A stretch of 64,000 bases of DNA from Nocardiopsis dassonvillei subsp. dassonvillei DSM 43111 (GCF_000092985.1 NC_014211.1:62001-126000); one strand, 5' to 3'. Counted from the stretch's first letter, positions 1-9,194 are shown. Notes: generated from the sequence alone by a model not told the origin. Numbers and translations are program-made.

Positions 1-1689
1 CCGGGTGAACACGCGGGCCACCTCGGTGGACTCCTCGTCGAAGTCCCACGGCACCCGGTAGGAGCGGCTGCCGTGCAGCCTGCTGTGCGAGGAGAGCAGG
101 CCGAACGCGAGCCAGCGCTTGAACACCGCGGCGTCGGGGGTGCCCTCGAAGCCGCCGATGTCGTGGCTCCAGAACCCGAACCCCGACAGCCCCAGGGACA
201 GGCCGCCGCGCAGGCTCTCCGCCATCGCCTCGAACGTCGAGGCGCAGTCGCCGCCCCAGTGCACCGGGAAGCTCTGCCCGCCCGCCGTGGCCGAGCGCGC
301 GAACAGGACGGCCTCGCCCTCACCGCGCTCGCGCTTCAGCAGGTCGAACACCGTCTCGTTGTACAGGTGCGTGTAGTAGTTGTGCATGGCCTGCGGGTCG
401 GAGCCGTCCGACCACACCACGTCGGTCGGCACCCGCTCGCCGAAGTCGGTCTTGAAGCAGTCCACACCCATGTCGAGCAGGACCTTGAGCTTTCCGGCGT
501 ACCACGCGCGGGCGTCGGCGGACGTGAAGTCCACCAGCGCCATCCCCGCCTGCCACATGTCCCACTGCCACACGGTCCCGTCCGGCCGCCGGACCAGGTG
601 CCCCAGCCGGGAGCCCTCCTCGAACAGCGCCGACCGCTGGGCGATGTAGGGGTTGATCCACACGCAGGTCCGCAGCCCGCGCCCCTTGAGCCGGGAGAGC
701 ATGCCCACGGGATCGGGGAACAGCTCCGGGTCCCACTCGAAGTCGCACCAGTGGAACTCGCGCATCCAGAAGCAGTCGAAGTGGAACACGCTGAGCGGCA
801 CGCCCCGCTCCGCCATGCCGTCGATGAAGCGGTTGACCGTGTCCTCGTCGTAGGAGGTGGTGAACGACGTGGACAGCCACAGCCCGAACGACCACCGCGG
901 CGGCAGCGCGGGGCGGCCGGTGAGCGCGGTGTACCGGGCCAGGATCTCCTTGGGGCTCTCCCCGTGGATCACGTAGTAGGTCAGGGCGTGGTCCTCCACG
1001 CTGAACTGCACGCGGCCCACCGACTCCGAGCCGACCTCGAACGACACCGGCCCCGAGTGCGCCACGAACACCCCGTAGCCCCGGTTGGTCAGGTAGAACG
1101 GCACGTTCTTGTAGGCCTGCTCGCTGCTCGTGCCGCCGTCGGCCTGCCAGATGTCCACGGTCTGGCCGTTGCGCGTGAACGGCGTGAACCGCTCGCCCAT
1201 GCCGTACACCAGCTCGCGGATCCCCAGCGACAGCTGCCCGAGCATGTGGTGGGAGCCGTCCGCGTCCTCCATGAACGCGGTGCCCTTGGCGTCGGAGCCG
1301 GTCAGCACGGCGCCGCCCGCGCGGAACTCCATCCGCCAGGGGCCCTCGGTGGCCACCCGCAGCGACAGCTCCCCGCTGGTCAGCTCCACCGAGGAGCCGT
1401 CCCGCGCCACCGAGGGGGCGGCGCCGGGGTCGCTGCGCACGTCGAACTCCGGCGCGCGCCGGACCGAGCCCGCCAGGTGCGTGCTCCGCACACCGATCAC
1501 ACCGGGCGCGGGCGACCAGCAGTCCACCGTGATCAGCGGTGTGTTGAGCGTGTCCCCCCGGTGCCCGATCGGGCGCACCGGGGCGTAGAGGGTGAACCGG
1601 TCGTCGTGCACCCGCACGTCGCGGGCCTCGCGCGCGCGGTTGGCGCGCACGCCCTCCCTCATCTGCCAGAAGCCGTCGGTGAACTTCAT
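1..1689 (-). CDS. yicI: Alpha-xylosidase, glycoside hydrolase family 31 (C-terminus beyond the window)
   Basis: A retaining GH31 enzyme that removes alpha-linked xylose from oligosaccharides such as isoprimeverose, probably in the cytoplasm because no signal peptide is seen. The reading frame is open from the ATG at 1689 to the left edge, giving 563 codons of a family that usually has about 770; the C-terminal beta domains are missing only because the window ends. The nucleophile lies in KTDFGE (Asp415) and the acid/base in HWGGDC (Asp481), at nearly the same numbers as in E. coli YicI (416 and 482). The following SLRGGLSLGLSGFGFWSHDI block is also typical. An AGGGAAGGGA ribosome site precedes the start. 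It is the last visible gene of a sugar-transport operon, which fits intracellular cleavage of an imported xyloside. An alpha-glucosidase of the same family is the less likely alternative. Confidence 0.9.
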   Translation of the reverse strand, partial: MKFTDGFWQMREGVRANRAREARDVRVHDDRFTLYAPVRPIGHRGDTLNTPLITVDCWSPAPGVIGVRSTHLAGSVRRAPEFDVRSDPGAAPSVARDGSSVELTSGELSLRVATEGPWRMEFRAGGAVLTGSDAKGTAFMEDADGSHHMLGQLSLGIRELVYGMGERFTPFTRNGQTVDIWQADGGTSSEQAYKNVPFYLTNRGYGVFVAHSGPVSFEVGSESVGRVQFSVEDHALTYYVIHGESPKEILARYTALTGRPALPPRWSFGLWLSTSFTTSYDEDTVNRFIDGMAERGVPLSVFHFDCFWMREFHWCDFEWDPELFPDPVGMLSRLKGRGLRTCVWINPYIAQRSALFEEGSRLGHLVRRPDGTVWQWDMWQAGMALVDFTSADARAWYAGKLKVLLDMGVDCFKTDFGERVPTDVVWSDGSDPQAMHNYYTHLYNETVFDLLKRERGEGEAVLFARSATAGGQSFPVHWGGDCASTFEAMAESLRGGLSLGLSGFGFWSHDIGGFEGTPDAAVFKRWLAFGLLSSHSRLHGSRSYRVPWDFDEESTEVARVFTR

Positions 1690-1744
1690 GGGCGTCCCTT
1701 CCCTGTCGTCGTGGTCTCGGTTCGCCGGTGGTGCGGGCGGCGGG

Positions 1745-2653
1745 TCACTTGATCGACCCCCCGGAGATCCCGGCCGCCACGTATTTCTGCGCGACGACCA
1801 GGAGCACCGCCGCGGGGATCGAGGAGAGGACGGCCACGGCCATGACGGCGCCCCAGTCGCCGACGTGCGCGCCGATGTACTCGTAGATGCCGAGCGTCAC
1901 GGGCTTGACCGCGTCGGTCGTGTTCAGCGTCAGCGCGAACAGGAAGTCCGACCACGCGAACAGGAAGGTGAACAGGCTGCCCGTGATCAGCGCGTTGCGG
2001 CTCATCGGCAGCACGATCGAGACCAGCACGCGCAGGCGTCCGCCGCCGTCGAGCATCCCGGCCTCCAGCACCTCCTCGGGGATGGACACCATGAACGCGC
2101 GCAGCAGGACGATCGTGAAGGGGATGCCCAGGGACGCGTCGGCCAGGATCAGCCCGAGGTAGGAGTTGACCAGATCCAGTTCGACGTAGGCGTTGTACAG
2201 CGCGTTGGCCACGACGATGCCCGGGACCATCTGGGTGATCAGGGTGGCGAACACGACCGTCTCCGCGCCGCGCAGCCGGAACCGGGCCAGGGCGTAGGCC
2301 GCCGGGGCGGCCACCGCCAGGCAGACCGCGACCGCGCCGAGCGCCACCAGGATCGAGGTGAGCAGGTTGCCCGCCTGCGACTCCCAGGCCCGCTGGAAGT
2401 TGCCGAGGTCGAGCGTGCGCGGGAACCACCGCAGCTCCACCATCGCGGCGCCCGGTTGCAGCGCCGTGTTGACCATCCAGTACAGCGGGAACAGCAGCAC
2501 GGCCAGGACCAGGACGCCGAACACCGCGCTCACGGCGTCGCCCCGCGCCCTGCGCGTCACGCGCGGGCGCCGGGGCCGCGCGGCGGCCGGTGCCCCGCCG
2601 CTCCGGGACGGGCCCGCCGGGGATGGGGCGGTGCTCTCGGGTGCGGCGCTCAT
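1745..2653 (-). CDS. Sugar ABC transporter permease, MalG type
   Basis: One of two inner-membrane permeases of a carbohydrate (CUT1) ABC importer, 302 residues. The N-terminal 50 residues are a Pro/Ala/Arg-rich cytoplasmic tail. After it come six predicted membrane segments and the ABC-ATPase docking (EAA) loop, visible as EVLEAGMLDGGGRLRVLVSI around residue 195. The protein ends MAVAVLSSIPAAVLLVVAQKYVAAGISGGSIK in sense (given here only as the family-typical C-terminus ending in GGSIK). Its ATG overlaps the stop of the upstream permease (ATGA), so the two are probably translated together. No dedicated ATPase gene lies in the operon; a shared MsiK-like ATPase elsewhere, as in Streptomyces, is the usual solution. 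The substrate is inferred from the neighbouring alpha-xylosidase. Confidence 0.9.
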   Translation of the reverse strand: MSAAPESTAPSPAGPSRSGGAPAAARPRRPRVTRRARGDAVSAVFGVLVLAVLLFPLYWMVNTALQPGAAMVELRWFPRTLDLGNFQRAWESQAGNLLTSILVALGAVAVCLAVAAPAAYALARFRLRGAETVVFATLITQMVPGIVVANALYNAYVELDLVNSYLGLILADASLGIPFTIVLLRAFMVSIPEEVLEAGMLDGGGRLRVLVSIVLPMSRNALITGSLFTFLFAWSDFLFALTLNTTDAVKPVTLGIYEYIGAHVGDWGAVMAVAVLSSIPAAVLLVVAQKYVAAGISGGSIK

Positions 2654-3585
2654 CGGGTGACACCTCCACGGTTGGCGCGCAGGTAGATGACCGCGAACAC
2701 CATGCTGACGAGGATCAGGACGTTGCCGACCACGGCCCCCTGGCCGAAGTCGAGCTGGAGGAAGGACAGCTGGTAGGTGAGGGTGCCCAGGGTCTCCGTG
2801 GAGTGCGCCGGACCGCCGTTGGTCAGCGCCAGGATCAGGTCCAGGATCTTCACGGTCGACATGAAGCCCAGCACCAGCACCACGGTCACGACGGGCCGCA
2901 GCAGGGGCAGGGTCACCCCGAAGAAGGTGCGCAGCGGGCCCGCGCCGTCGAGCACGGCCGCCTCGCGCAGCTCCGCGGGGATCTCCTGGAGCCCGCCGTA
3001 GAGGATCACCATGTTGAAGGGGATGCCGATCCAGATGTTGACCAGCACCACCGACAGCAGCGCGAAGTCGGGGCTGCTCAGCCAGGGCACGGCCGACGAC
3101 GTGATCTGGAGCGCCTGGAGCGACTCGTTCAGCACGCCGGTCTCCTGGTCCAGGACCCGGCGCCAGACGGTGCCGGCCACCACCATCGGGATCAGCCACG
3201 GCAGCAGGAGCAGGGACCGCATGATCCCCGACAGCGGGAAGCGGCGGCTGAAGAAGACCGCCAGCGCCATGCCGATGCAGAACTGCCCCGCCAGCGATCC
3301 CAGCGTGAACAGCAGGGTGTGCCACAGGGACGCGCCGAACAGCTCGTTGGCGAAGACCGCCCGCCAGTTCTCCAGCCCGTTGAACGGCGCCTCCCCCGTG
3401 AAGTACGTGGAGAAGGTGTAGTCCTGGAAGCTCATCGCCACGTTGCGGACCAGCGGGTACCCGAAGAACAGCAGCATGTACAGCAGCGCCGGGGCGACGA
3501 ACAGCCACTTGGTGAGGTTCTGGCGCCCGCGCGCCGCGGTCGCCGTCCTCGCCGTCGCCGTGGGCCTCGTCCCCGTCGCCGTCAT
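2650..3585 (-). CDS. Sugar ABC transporter permease, MalF/UgpA type
   Basis: The partner inner-membrane permease of the same CUT1 sugar importer, 311 residues. A Thr/Ala/Arg-rich N-terminus of about 22 residues leads into the first membrane segment (WLFVAPALLYMLLFFGYPLV), followed by the extracytoplasmic loop and the permease core. The EAA loop is visible as ELREAAVLDGAGPLRTFFGV around residue 215. The ATG at 3585 overlaps the stop of the binding-protein gene (ATGA), and its own stop overlaps the next permease start, so the three transport genes form one tightly coupled transcription and translation unit. It should form a heterodimer with the 1745-2653 product. Confidence 0.9.
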   Translation of the reverse strand: MTATGTRPTATARTATAARGRQNLTKWLFVAPALLYMLLFFGYPLVRNVAMSFQDYTFSTYFTGEAPFNGLENWRAVFANELFGASLWHTLLFTLGSLAGQFCIGMALAVFFSRRFPLSGIMRSLLLLPWLIPMVVAGTVWRRVLDQETGVLNESLQALQITSSAVPWLSSPDFALLSVVLVNIWIGIPFNMVILYGGLQEIPAELREAAVLDGAGPLRTFFGVTLPLLRPVVTVVLVLGFMSTVKILDLILALTNGGPAHSTETLGTLTYQLSFLQLDFGQGAVVGNVLILVSMVFAVIYLRANRGGVTR

Positions 3586-4841
3586 GACCGGGCCTCCAGC
3601 TCCGCCTCGACCCGCGCCTGGGCGCGTTCCATGGCCTCCCGCGGGCTCGCCTCGCCGGTGAGCGCCGCCTGGAGCGCGGTGCCGATGGCCTGGGAGTAGG
3701 CGTTCCACTCGGTGCCGGCGTGCTCGGTCCGGCTGCGCGCCGTGCGCACCTGGTCCACGAACGGGGCCAGTTCCGGGACCAGGTCGCGGTACTGCTCGGC
3801 CGCCCCGGTGTCCACGGGCACGTTGCTGCCCTTGGTGGACCAGTCCAGCTGCGCCTCGGCCGTGGTCAGGCAGGCCACGAGTTCGGCGGCCACGCGCTCG
3901 CGGTCGGGGTCCTCGGCGTTGACCGGCACGGTGAAGGTGGTCCCGCCGATCGGAGCCACCGAGGTGTCCCCGGCCTCGGGCACGGGGATCTCCGCCACGG
4001 CCCACTCCAGGTCGGGGTGCTCCTGGAGGACCGGCAGCTGCCAGGGGCCGTTCACCATCATGGCCGCGTTGCCCGCGATGAACTGGTCGTTGACGTCGGC
4101 CTGGGTCCAGTTGACCACCGAGGGGGAGACCGATCCCGCCTCGACCAGCGAGGTGACGTACTCCAGTGCCTCCACCGACTCCGGTGAGGCCAGCTCCCTC
4201 TCGTCGCCGCCGTTGGACCACAGCCACGGCAGGAACTGGTAGACGCCGTCCTCGGTGGCCAGGGCGCTGATCGCCAGGCCGTAGCGCCCGCCCCCGGTCA
4301 GCTCGGCGGCGGCCTCCTCCAGCTCCGCCCAGGTCCGGGGCGGGTCGATGCCCGCCTCCTCCAGGGCGGCCGCGTTGTAGAAGAGGCCGAGGGAGTTCAC
4401 CGACCGGGCGGCGCCGTAGTACACGCCCTCGTAGCTGCCGATGGACAGCGCGCCCTCGGACAGGCCGTCCGTGGGTATGCCGAGTTCCTCCAGCGGTACC
4501 AGGCCCCCGGCCGCCGCGAACTGCGGCAGGTCCGAGCCGTCGAGGTTGAGCACGTCGGGGAGCGAGTCGGAGGAGGCCATCCGCAGGGCCTTGGGCACGA
4601 GCTGGTCGGCGGGCACGCTGATGTGGCGCACCTCCACGCCCACCTGTTCCCCGCAGGCGTCCATCGCCTCCTGGTCCCAGGTGTGGTAGGGCTCGTCGGT
4701 GCTGGAGTCCATGATGGTGTACACGCTCGGGTCGCGTTCGGCCGCGCAGCCGACTCCGGTCAGGGCGAGCGCCGCGGCGCAGACGGCCGCCGACGCCGTT
4801 CGTAGCGGGCGGTGCGGGTGTCGGTACAGGTGTTCGCGCAT
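3582..4841 (-). CDS. Sugar-binding lipoprotein of the ABC importer
   Basis: An extracellular solute-binding protein (family 1, maltose-binding-like), 419 residues, which captures the sugar outside the membrane and delivers it to the two downstream permeases. The N-terminus has positive residues, a hydrophobic stretch and a lipobox LTGVGC with Cys32 as the lipidation site. The mature part shows family landmarks such as YYGAARSVNSLGLFYNAAAL, the hinge-like TWAELEEAA and MMVNGPWQL. It is 118 bp downstream of the LacI-type regulator gene on the same strand and overlaps the next gene by 4 bp. The ligand is probably an alpha-xyloside, judged from the GH31 enzyme in the operon; the sequence alone does not fix it. 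Confidence 0.9.
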   Translation of the reverse strand: MREHLYRHPHRPLRTASAAVCAAALALTGVGCAAERDPSVYTIMDSSTDEPYHTWDQEAMDACGEQVGVEVRHISVPADQLVPKALRMASSDSLPDVLNLDGSDLPQFAAAGGLVPLEELGIPTDGLSEGALSIGSYEGVYYGAARSVNSLGLFYNAAALEEAGIDPPRTWAELEEAAAELTGGGRYGLAISALATEDGVYQFLPWLWSNGGDERELASPESVEALEYVTSLVEAGSVSPSVVNWTQADVNDQFIAGNAAMMVNGPWQLPVLQEHPDLEWAVAEIPVPEAGDTSVAPIGGTTFTVPVNAEDPDRERVAAELVACLTTAEAQLDWSTKGSNVPVDTGAAEQYRDLVPELAPFVDQVRTARSRTEHAGTEWNAYSQAIGTALQAALTGEASPREAMERAQARVEAELEARS

Positions 4842-4958
4842 GTCGGGGGGCCTTCTCGGCGGGGGCGGGTGTCAACGCGCCGGTCGCGTCGGGGGCTGGC
4901 GCCGCCGGGGTCGCGACCGGCCGTCGGGTCCGGCGAGCGGGTCGCCGGGGCCGGGGGG

Positions 4959-5981
4959 TCAGGGCGGGGGAGCGGCTACCGTCCCCCCGGGGGTGATCTC
5001 GGGCGGGATGAGTTCGCGCCGTCCTCCCGGGAGCGGCGGGCTGCCGCGCGCGGCCTCGGCGGCCAGCCGGGTCACGGCGGCCGACATCCGCTCGACGGGC
5101 AGCTCGACCCGGGTCACGTCCAGTCCCGCGAGGTCCTCGGGGAAGCTGCCGATGGCCACCAGGGAGACGTCCCCGGGCACGTCGGTGCCGCGCGCTGCGA
5201 GGTGGCGCAGGACCCCGGGCACGGCGGCGGGGTGCTGGAGGGCGAGCGCGGTGGGCGGGCGGTCCCCGTCGAGGAGCGCGTCCAGCCGCCGGTACAGTTC
5301 GGCGGGGTCCTTCGCCGAGGGCAGGACGCGCACGGGGACGCCGAGTTCGGCGGCGGCGCGTTCGGCCCCGCGCAGACCGCGCACGGAGTAGCTGCGGCCC
5401 GAGGCGATGTCCTCCTCCACAGTCGACACGAAGCACAGGTCGCGGTGCCCGGTCCCGTGCAGCAGGCGCAGCGAGGCGACCGCGGCCTCCTCCCAGTCGA
5501 GGTCGGCCCAGGGCGCGGCGTCCTCGTCGGAGGGGCGGCCGAGGACCACCACGGGGAACCCCAGCGCGTCCATCGCGCCGATGCGGGGGTCCTCCATCTC
5601 CACGCCCATGATCACCGCGACGTCGGCGAGCCTGCTGCGCGCGGCGCGCTCCAGCCCGTACGCCCCGGCGTCGTCGTCGCGCACGGTCAGGAGCAGCAGG
5701 TCGTAGCCCAGCTCCCCGGCGGCGCGGCTCAGCCCGTACATGAACCGCCCGCCGACCGGCAGGTAGCCGGGCGAGGCCAGCGGCAGGGCCAGCGCGATCA
5801 CGCGGGTGCGGGCGCTGCGCAGGGAGCGCGCACCCGCGTTGGGGTGGTAGCCCAGTTCGTCGATGGCCGTCCGCACCGCGGACCGGGTCCGTTCGGAGAC
5901 GCGGCGGGAGCCGCTGAGCACGTAGGACACCGTGCTCGGGGCCACGCCCGCCGCCGCGGCGACGTCCTTGATGGTCACCAT
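4959..5981 (-). CDS. LacI-family transcriptional repressor of the sugar operon
   Basis: A 340-residue LacI/GalR regulator. The helix-turn-helix is at residues 2-24 (MVTIKDVAAAAGVAPSTVSY), followed by the hinge helix and a periplasmic-binding-protein-like sensor domain. I chose the ATG at 5981 because LacI proteins begin directly with the helix-turn-helix; a frame extending to 6086 adds unrelated residues and would run through the operator. The gene heads the same-strand sugar operon and has two perfect palindromes just upstream (6009-6026 and 6045-6058), which points to self-repression and, if transcripts read through, control of the whole operon. The inducer is probably the imported sugar or its cleavage product. 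Confidence 0.92.
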   Translation of the reverse strand: MVTIKDVAAAAGVAPSTVSYVLSGSRRVSERTRSAVRTAIDELGYHPNAGARSLRSARTRVIALALPLASPGYLPVGGRFMYGLSRAAGELGYDLLLLTVRDDDAGAYGLERAARSRLADVAVIMGVEMEDPRIGAMDALGFPVVVLGRPSDEDAAPWADLDWEEAAVASLRLLHGTGHRDLCFVSTVEEDIASGRSYSVRGLRGAERAAAELGVPVRVLPSAKDPAELYRRLDALLDGDRPPTALALQHPAAVPGVLRHLAARGTDVPGDVSLVAIGSFPEDLAGLDVTRVELPVERMSAAVTRLAAEAARGSPPLPGGRRELIPPEITPGGTVAAPPP

Positions 5982-6008
5982 CGCGGCCTCCCTCCCCCCG
6001 CACACCTT

Positions 6009-6026
6009 TGTCGAAGCGCTTCGACA
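6009..6026. promoter_or_regulatory. LacI-type operator, perfect 18-bp palindrome
   Basis: The sequence tgtcgaagcgcttcgaca is a perfect inverted repeat with a central CG pair, the usual form of a LacI-family operator. It lies 28 bp before the regulator's start codon and so probably blocks transcription of the regulator and the genes behind it. Confidence 0.8.
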
Positions 6027-6044
6027 GCCCGCCGCGCGGATCCG

Positions 6045-6058
6045 TCGAATCGATTCGA
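6045..6058. promoter_or_regulatory. Second LacI-type operator, 14-bp palindrome
   Basis: The perfect palindrome tcgaatcgattcga has a central CG pair and shares the TCGAA...TTCGA arms with the first operator. The two centres are 34 bp apart, about three helical turns, so two repressor dimers could bind the same face of the DNA. It may also affect the divergent aconitase-family gene. Confidence 0.65.
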
Positions 6059-6239
6059 TGAACGGGCACCATGGTAGGAACCACACCCCCGTGTGACAAC
6101 CCCCTCATCGGAGGATCCTCGCGGAGTCCGGGGCCGGGCCGCCTCGCCCCGGACCGCCGTGCGCCGAACCGGCGGCGCCCCCGTTTGCCGCGCGCCCGTG
6201 CGGTCAGGAGCGGGGGAAGGCGGACGAGGGGAGAACGCC

Positions 6240-8198
6240 ATGGGACGCGGAGTCGCGCGCAAGCTGATCGACGCGCACCTGGTCGAGGGGGAGATGGCGC
6301 CCGGGGAGGTCATCGGGCTCTCCGTCGACCAGACCCTCACCCAGGACGCCACCGGCACCCTGGTCATGCAGGAGCTGGAGGCCCTCGGACTGGACCGCAC
6401 CCGGGCCCGGGTCAGCGTGCAGTACGTGGACCACAACCTGCTCCAGACCGACGAGAAGAACGCGGAGGACCACGCGTTCCTGCACTCGGCGGCGCGCCGG
6501 TACGGTCTGTGGTACTCCAAGCCCGGCAACGGCGTCTCCCACCCCACGCACATGCAGCGCTTCGGGGTGCCCGGCGCGACGATGGTCGGCTCGGACTCCC
6601 ACACCTGCGCCGCCGGATCGCTGGGCATGCTGGCGGTCGGCGTCGGCGGCCTGGAGGTGGCCATGGCCATCGCCGGGCGCCCGCTGCGCGTCCGGGCGCC
6701 GCTGATCTGGGGCGTGCGCCTGACCGGGGAGCTGCCCCCGTGGACCTCGGCCAAGGACGTCATCCTGGAGATGCTGCGGCGGCACGGGGTCAAGGGCGGG
6801 CTCAACCGGATCATCGAGTACCACGGTCCCGGAGTCGCCGCGCTCACCGCCATGGACCGCCACGTCATCGCGAACATGGGCGCCGAGCTGGGCGCCACCA
6901 CCACGGTCTTCCCCTCCGACGGCGCGGTGCGCGACTTCCTGCGCGCCGAGGGCCGTGAGGACGACTTCACCGAGCTGCTGCCCGACGACGACGCCGACTA
7001 CGACGTGACCGACGAGATCGACCTGTCCGGGGTGGAGCCGCTCATCGCCCGGCCCTCCTCGCCCGGCGACGTCGTCCCGGTCCGCGAGGTGGCGGGCACC
7101 GACGTCAGCCAGGTCGTCATCGGCTCCTCCGCCAACCCGGGACTGCGCGACTACGCGGTCGCCGCCGCCATGGTCAGGGGCCGCCAGACCGACAGCGCGG
7201 TCAGCTTCGACGTCAACCCGTCCTCACGCCAGATCCTCTCCGACCTGACCCGCACGGGAGCGACCCTCGACCTCATCCAGGCCGGGGCCCGCATCCACCA
7301 GGCCGGATGCCTGGGCTGCATCGGCATGGGCCAGGCGCCCGCCGTCGGCCGCAACTCGCTGCGCACCTTCCCGCGCAACTTCCCCGGCCGCTCGGGCACG
7401 GTGGAGGACGCGGTGTGGCTGTGCTCCCCGGAGACGGCCGCCGCCTCCGCGCTCACCGGAGTCATCACCGACCCGCGCGACCTGGCGAGGGAGCTGGGCC
7501 TGGACCATCCCGACCTGCGTCCGCCGGAGCGGGCGGCGGTCAACACCGCGATGCTGGTCCCGCCGCTGCCGCCGGAGGAGGCCGCGCGGGTCGAACTCGT
7601 CAAGGGGCCCAACATCTCCGCGCTGCCGGACTTCCCGCCCCTGCCCGACCGGATCGAGGCGCCGGTGCTGCTCAAGGTCGGCGACGACGTCTCCACCGAC
7701 GAGATCTCCCCGGCGGGCGCCCGCGCGCTGCCCTTCCGCTCGAACGTGCCCCGGCTCGCCGAGTTCACCTTCACCCGTATCGACGAGGACTACCCCCGCC
7801 GGGCGAGGGAGGCGGGCCGCGAGAGGGGCCACATCGTGGTCGGAGGGGAGAACTACGGGCAGGGCTCCTCCCGCGAGCACGCGGCGATCACCCCCCGCTA
7901 CCTGGGCCTGCGGGCGGTGATCGCCAAGTCCTTCGCCCGCATCCACTGGCAGAACCTCGCCAACTTCGGTGTGCTGGCCCTGCGGTTCACCGAACCCGGC
8001 GACTACGACCGCGTCGGCTCCGGCGACGTCCTCGTCCTGGACGGCCTGGAGGAGGCCCTGACCTCCGGCTCGGAGCTGACCGCGCGCAACACGACGAGGG
8101 ACGAGGAGTACCGGCTGGACCACCAGCTCTCCCCGGCGCAGGCCGAGGCGGTGCTGGCGGGCGGCCGGATCCCGCTGCTGGCCCGGGAGCTGGACTGA
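6240..8198 (+). CDS. Aconitase-family hydratase (Aquifex-type putative aconitate hydratase)
   Basis: A 652-residue [4Fe-4S] hydro-lyase of the aconitase superfamily that probably isomerises citrate/isocitrate or a related tricarboxylic acid in the cytoplasm. The cluster ligands are visible: Cys123 in SHTCAAGS, and Cys357 and Cys360 in GCLGCIGMG. The C-terminal swivel domain carries VVGGENYGQGSSREHA. It is shorter than AcnA (about 900 residues) and has the size and order of the Aquifex-type aconitase subfamily. The start at 6240 follows a GAGGGGAG ribosome site; the frame is open further upstream, but that part is low-complexity Arg/Gly. It diverges from the LacI gene with the two palindromes between them. 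A homoaconitase or isopropylmalate-isomerase-like substrate cannot be excluded. Confidence 0.85.
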   Translation: MGRGVARKLIDAHLVEGEMAPGEVIGLSVDQTLTQDATGTLVMQELEALGLDRTRARVSVQYVDHNLLQTDEKNAEDHAFLHSAARRYGLWYSKPGNGVSHPTHMQRFGVPGATMVGSDSHTCAAGSLGMLAVGVGGLEVAMAIAGRPLRVRAPLIWGVRLTGELPPWTSAKDVILEMLRRHGVKGGLNRIIEYHGPGVAALTAMDRHVIANMGAELGATTTVFPSDGAVRDFLRAEGREDDFTELLPDDDADYDVTDEIDLSGVEPLIARPSSPGDVVPVREVAGTDVSQVVIGSSANPGLRDYAVAAAMVRGRQTDSAVSFDVNPSSRQILSDLTRTGATLDLIQAGARIHQAGCLGCIGMGQAPAVGRNSLRTFPRNFPGRSGTVEDAVWLCSPETAAASALTGVITDPRDLARELGLDHPDLRPPERAAVNTAMLVPPLPPEEAARVELVKGPNISALPDFPPLPDRIEAPVLLKVGDDVSTDEISPAGARALPFRSNVPRLAEFTFTRIDEDYPRRAREAGRERGHIVVGGENYGQGSSREHAAITPRYLGLRAVIAKSFARIHWQNLANFGVLALRFTEPGDYDRVGSGDVLVLDGLEEALTSGSELTARNTTRDEEYRLDHQLSPAQAEAVLAGGRIPLLARELD

Positions 8199-8234
8199 CC
8201 TGCCCGCCGCCCGGGCCCGACGCCGGGACTCCCC

Positions 8235-9194
8235 TCAGGAGGCGGTGTCGGAGGAGCGCTGCCTCTCCGGCTCGGCGGCGCTCGGCGCGGTCGGCTCCGC
8301 GCTCTCCTCCGGGACCGCGGGGGCGGTGCGGCGCTCGACGAGGTGGGCGCGCAGCGACCAGACCACGGCGCCGATCCACGCCGCCCACACGAGCACGTAG
8401 ACGGCCGTCTGGGCCGCCGGGGGAAGGGTCAGCCACTCGGTGCCGAGCAGCGTCCGGGTGTTGGTCAGCACGATCAGCCCGCCGACCAGCGAACCGAGGA
8501 TGCGGGGCGGGATGTAGCGCACGATCCAGGCGGCGATCGGCGCCGCGATGATGCCGCTGATCAGCAGCGCGAGCACCCAGCCGACGTTGATCCCGGCCGC
8601 GCCCAGACCGACGAGGAAGCCGAGGCTGGCGGCGAGGGCGACGATGAACTCGCTGGTGTCGATGGTGCCGACGACCTTGCGCGGCTCCATGCGCCCGCTG
8701 GCCAGCAGGGCGGGGGTGCCGACCGGGCCCCAGCCGCCGCCTCCGGTGGCGTCGACGAACCCGCCCACCAGGCCGAGCGGGGTCAGGAAGCGCCTGCGCA
8801 GGGGCTTGTCCAGGTTCCGGGTCGGCGTGCCCCACGCGGTGAAGCGGATGAGGATGTAGAGGCCGAGCGCGAGCAGGATGCCGGACATGATCGGCGCGGC
8901 GGCCTCGGTGGACAGCCAGCTCAGGAAGGTCGCCCCGGCGAACGAGCCGATCGCGCCGGGCAGGGCGATGCGCCGGACGACCTTCCAGTCGACGTTGCCC
9001 AGCTTCCAGTGCGAGACGCCCGAGGCCAGCGTGGTGCCGATCTCGGCGAGGTGGACCGTGGCCGAGGCCGCGGCCGGGTTGGTGCCGAAGAGCAGGAGCA
9101 GGGTGGTGGAGGTGACGCCGTAGGCCATGCCGAGACTGCCGTCGACGAGCTGGGCGAAGAATCCCGCGATGGCGAGGAGGACGAGAGTGCGCAT
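8235..9194 (-). CDS. TauE/SafE family membrane exporter (TSUP)
   Basis: A 319-residue membrane protein of the TSUP family, whose members carry sulfite, sulfoacetate or other organic anions out of the cell. About eight hydrophobic segments are visible, with a typical start (LAIAGFFAQLVDGSLGMAYG) and the internal duplication signature GLVGGFVDATGGGGWGPVGT around residue 140. The C-terminal 45 residues are a charged cytoplasmic tail. It is transcribed away from the organosulfur operon, and both directions carry the same 26-bp motif in front of them. A role in removing toxic sulfite released by the dioxygenase and monooxygenase is therefore plausible; the substrate is inferred from context. Confidence 0.88.
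   Translation of the reverse strand: MRTLVLLAIAGFFAQLVDGSLGMAYGVTSTTLLLLFGTNPAAASATVHLAEIGTTLASGVSHWKLGNVDWKVVRRIALPGAIGSFAGATFLSWLSTEAAAPIMSGILLALGLYILIRFTAWGTPTRNLDKPLRRRFLTPLGLVGGFVDATGGGGWGPVGTPALLASGRMEPRKVVGTIDTSEFIVALAASLGFLVGLGAAGINVGWVLALLISGIIAAPIAAWIVRYIPPRILGSLVGGLIVLTNTRTLLGTEWLTLPPAAQTAVYVLVWAAWIGAVVWSLRAHLVERRTAPAVPEESAEPTAPSAAEPERQRSSDTAS

Noticed and set aside
73..1752. Long plus-strand open frame of 559 codons
   Set aside because: It is the antisense shadow of the GH31 gene, which has perfect catalytic motifs on the minus strand; the product is His/Arg/Pro-rich nonsense.
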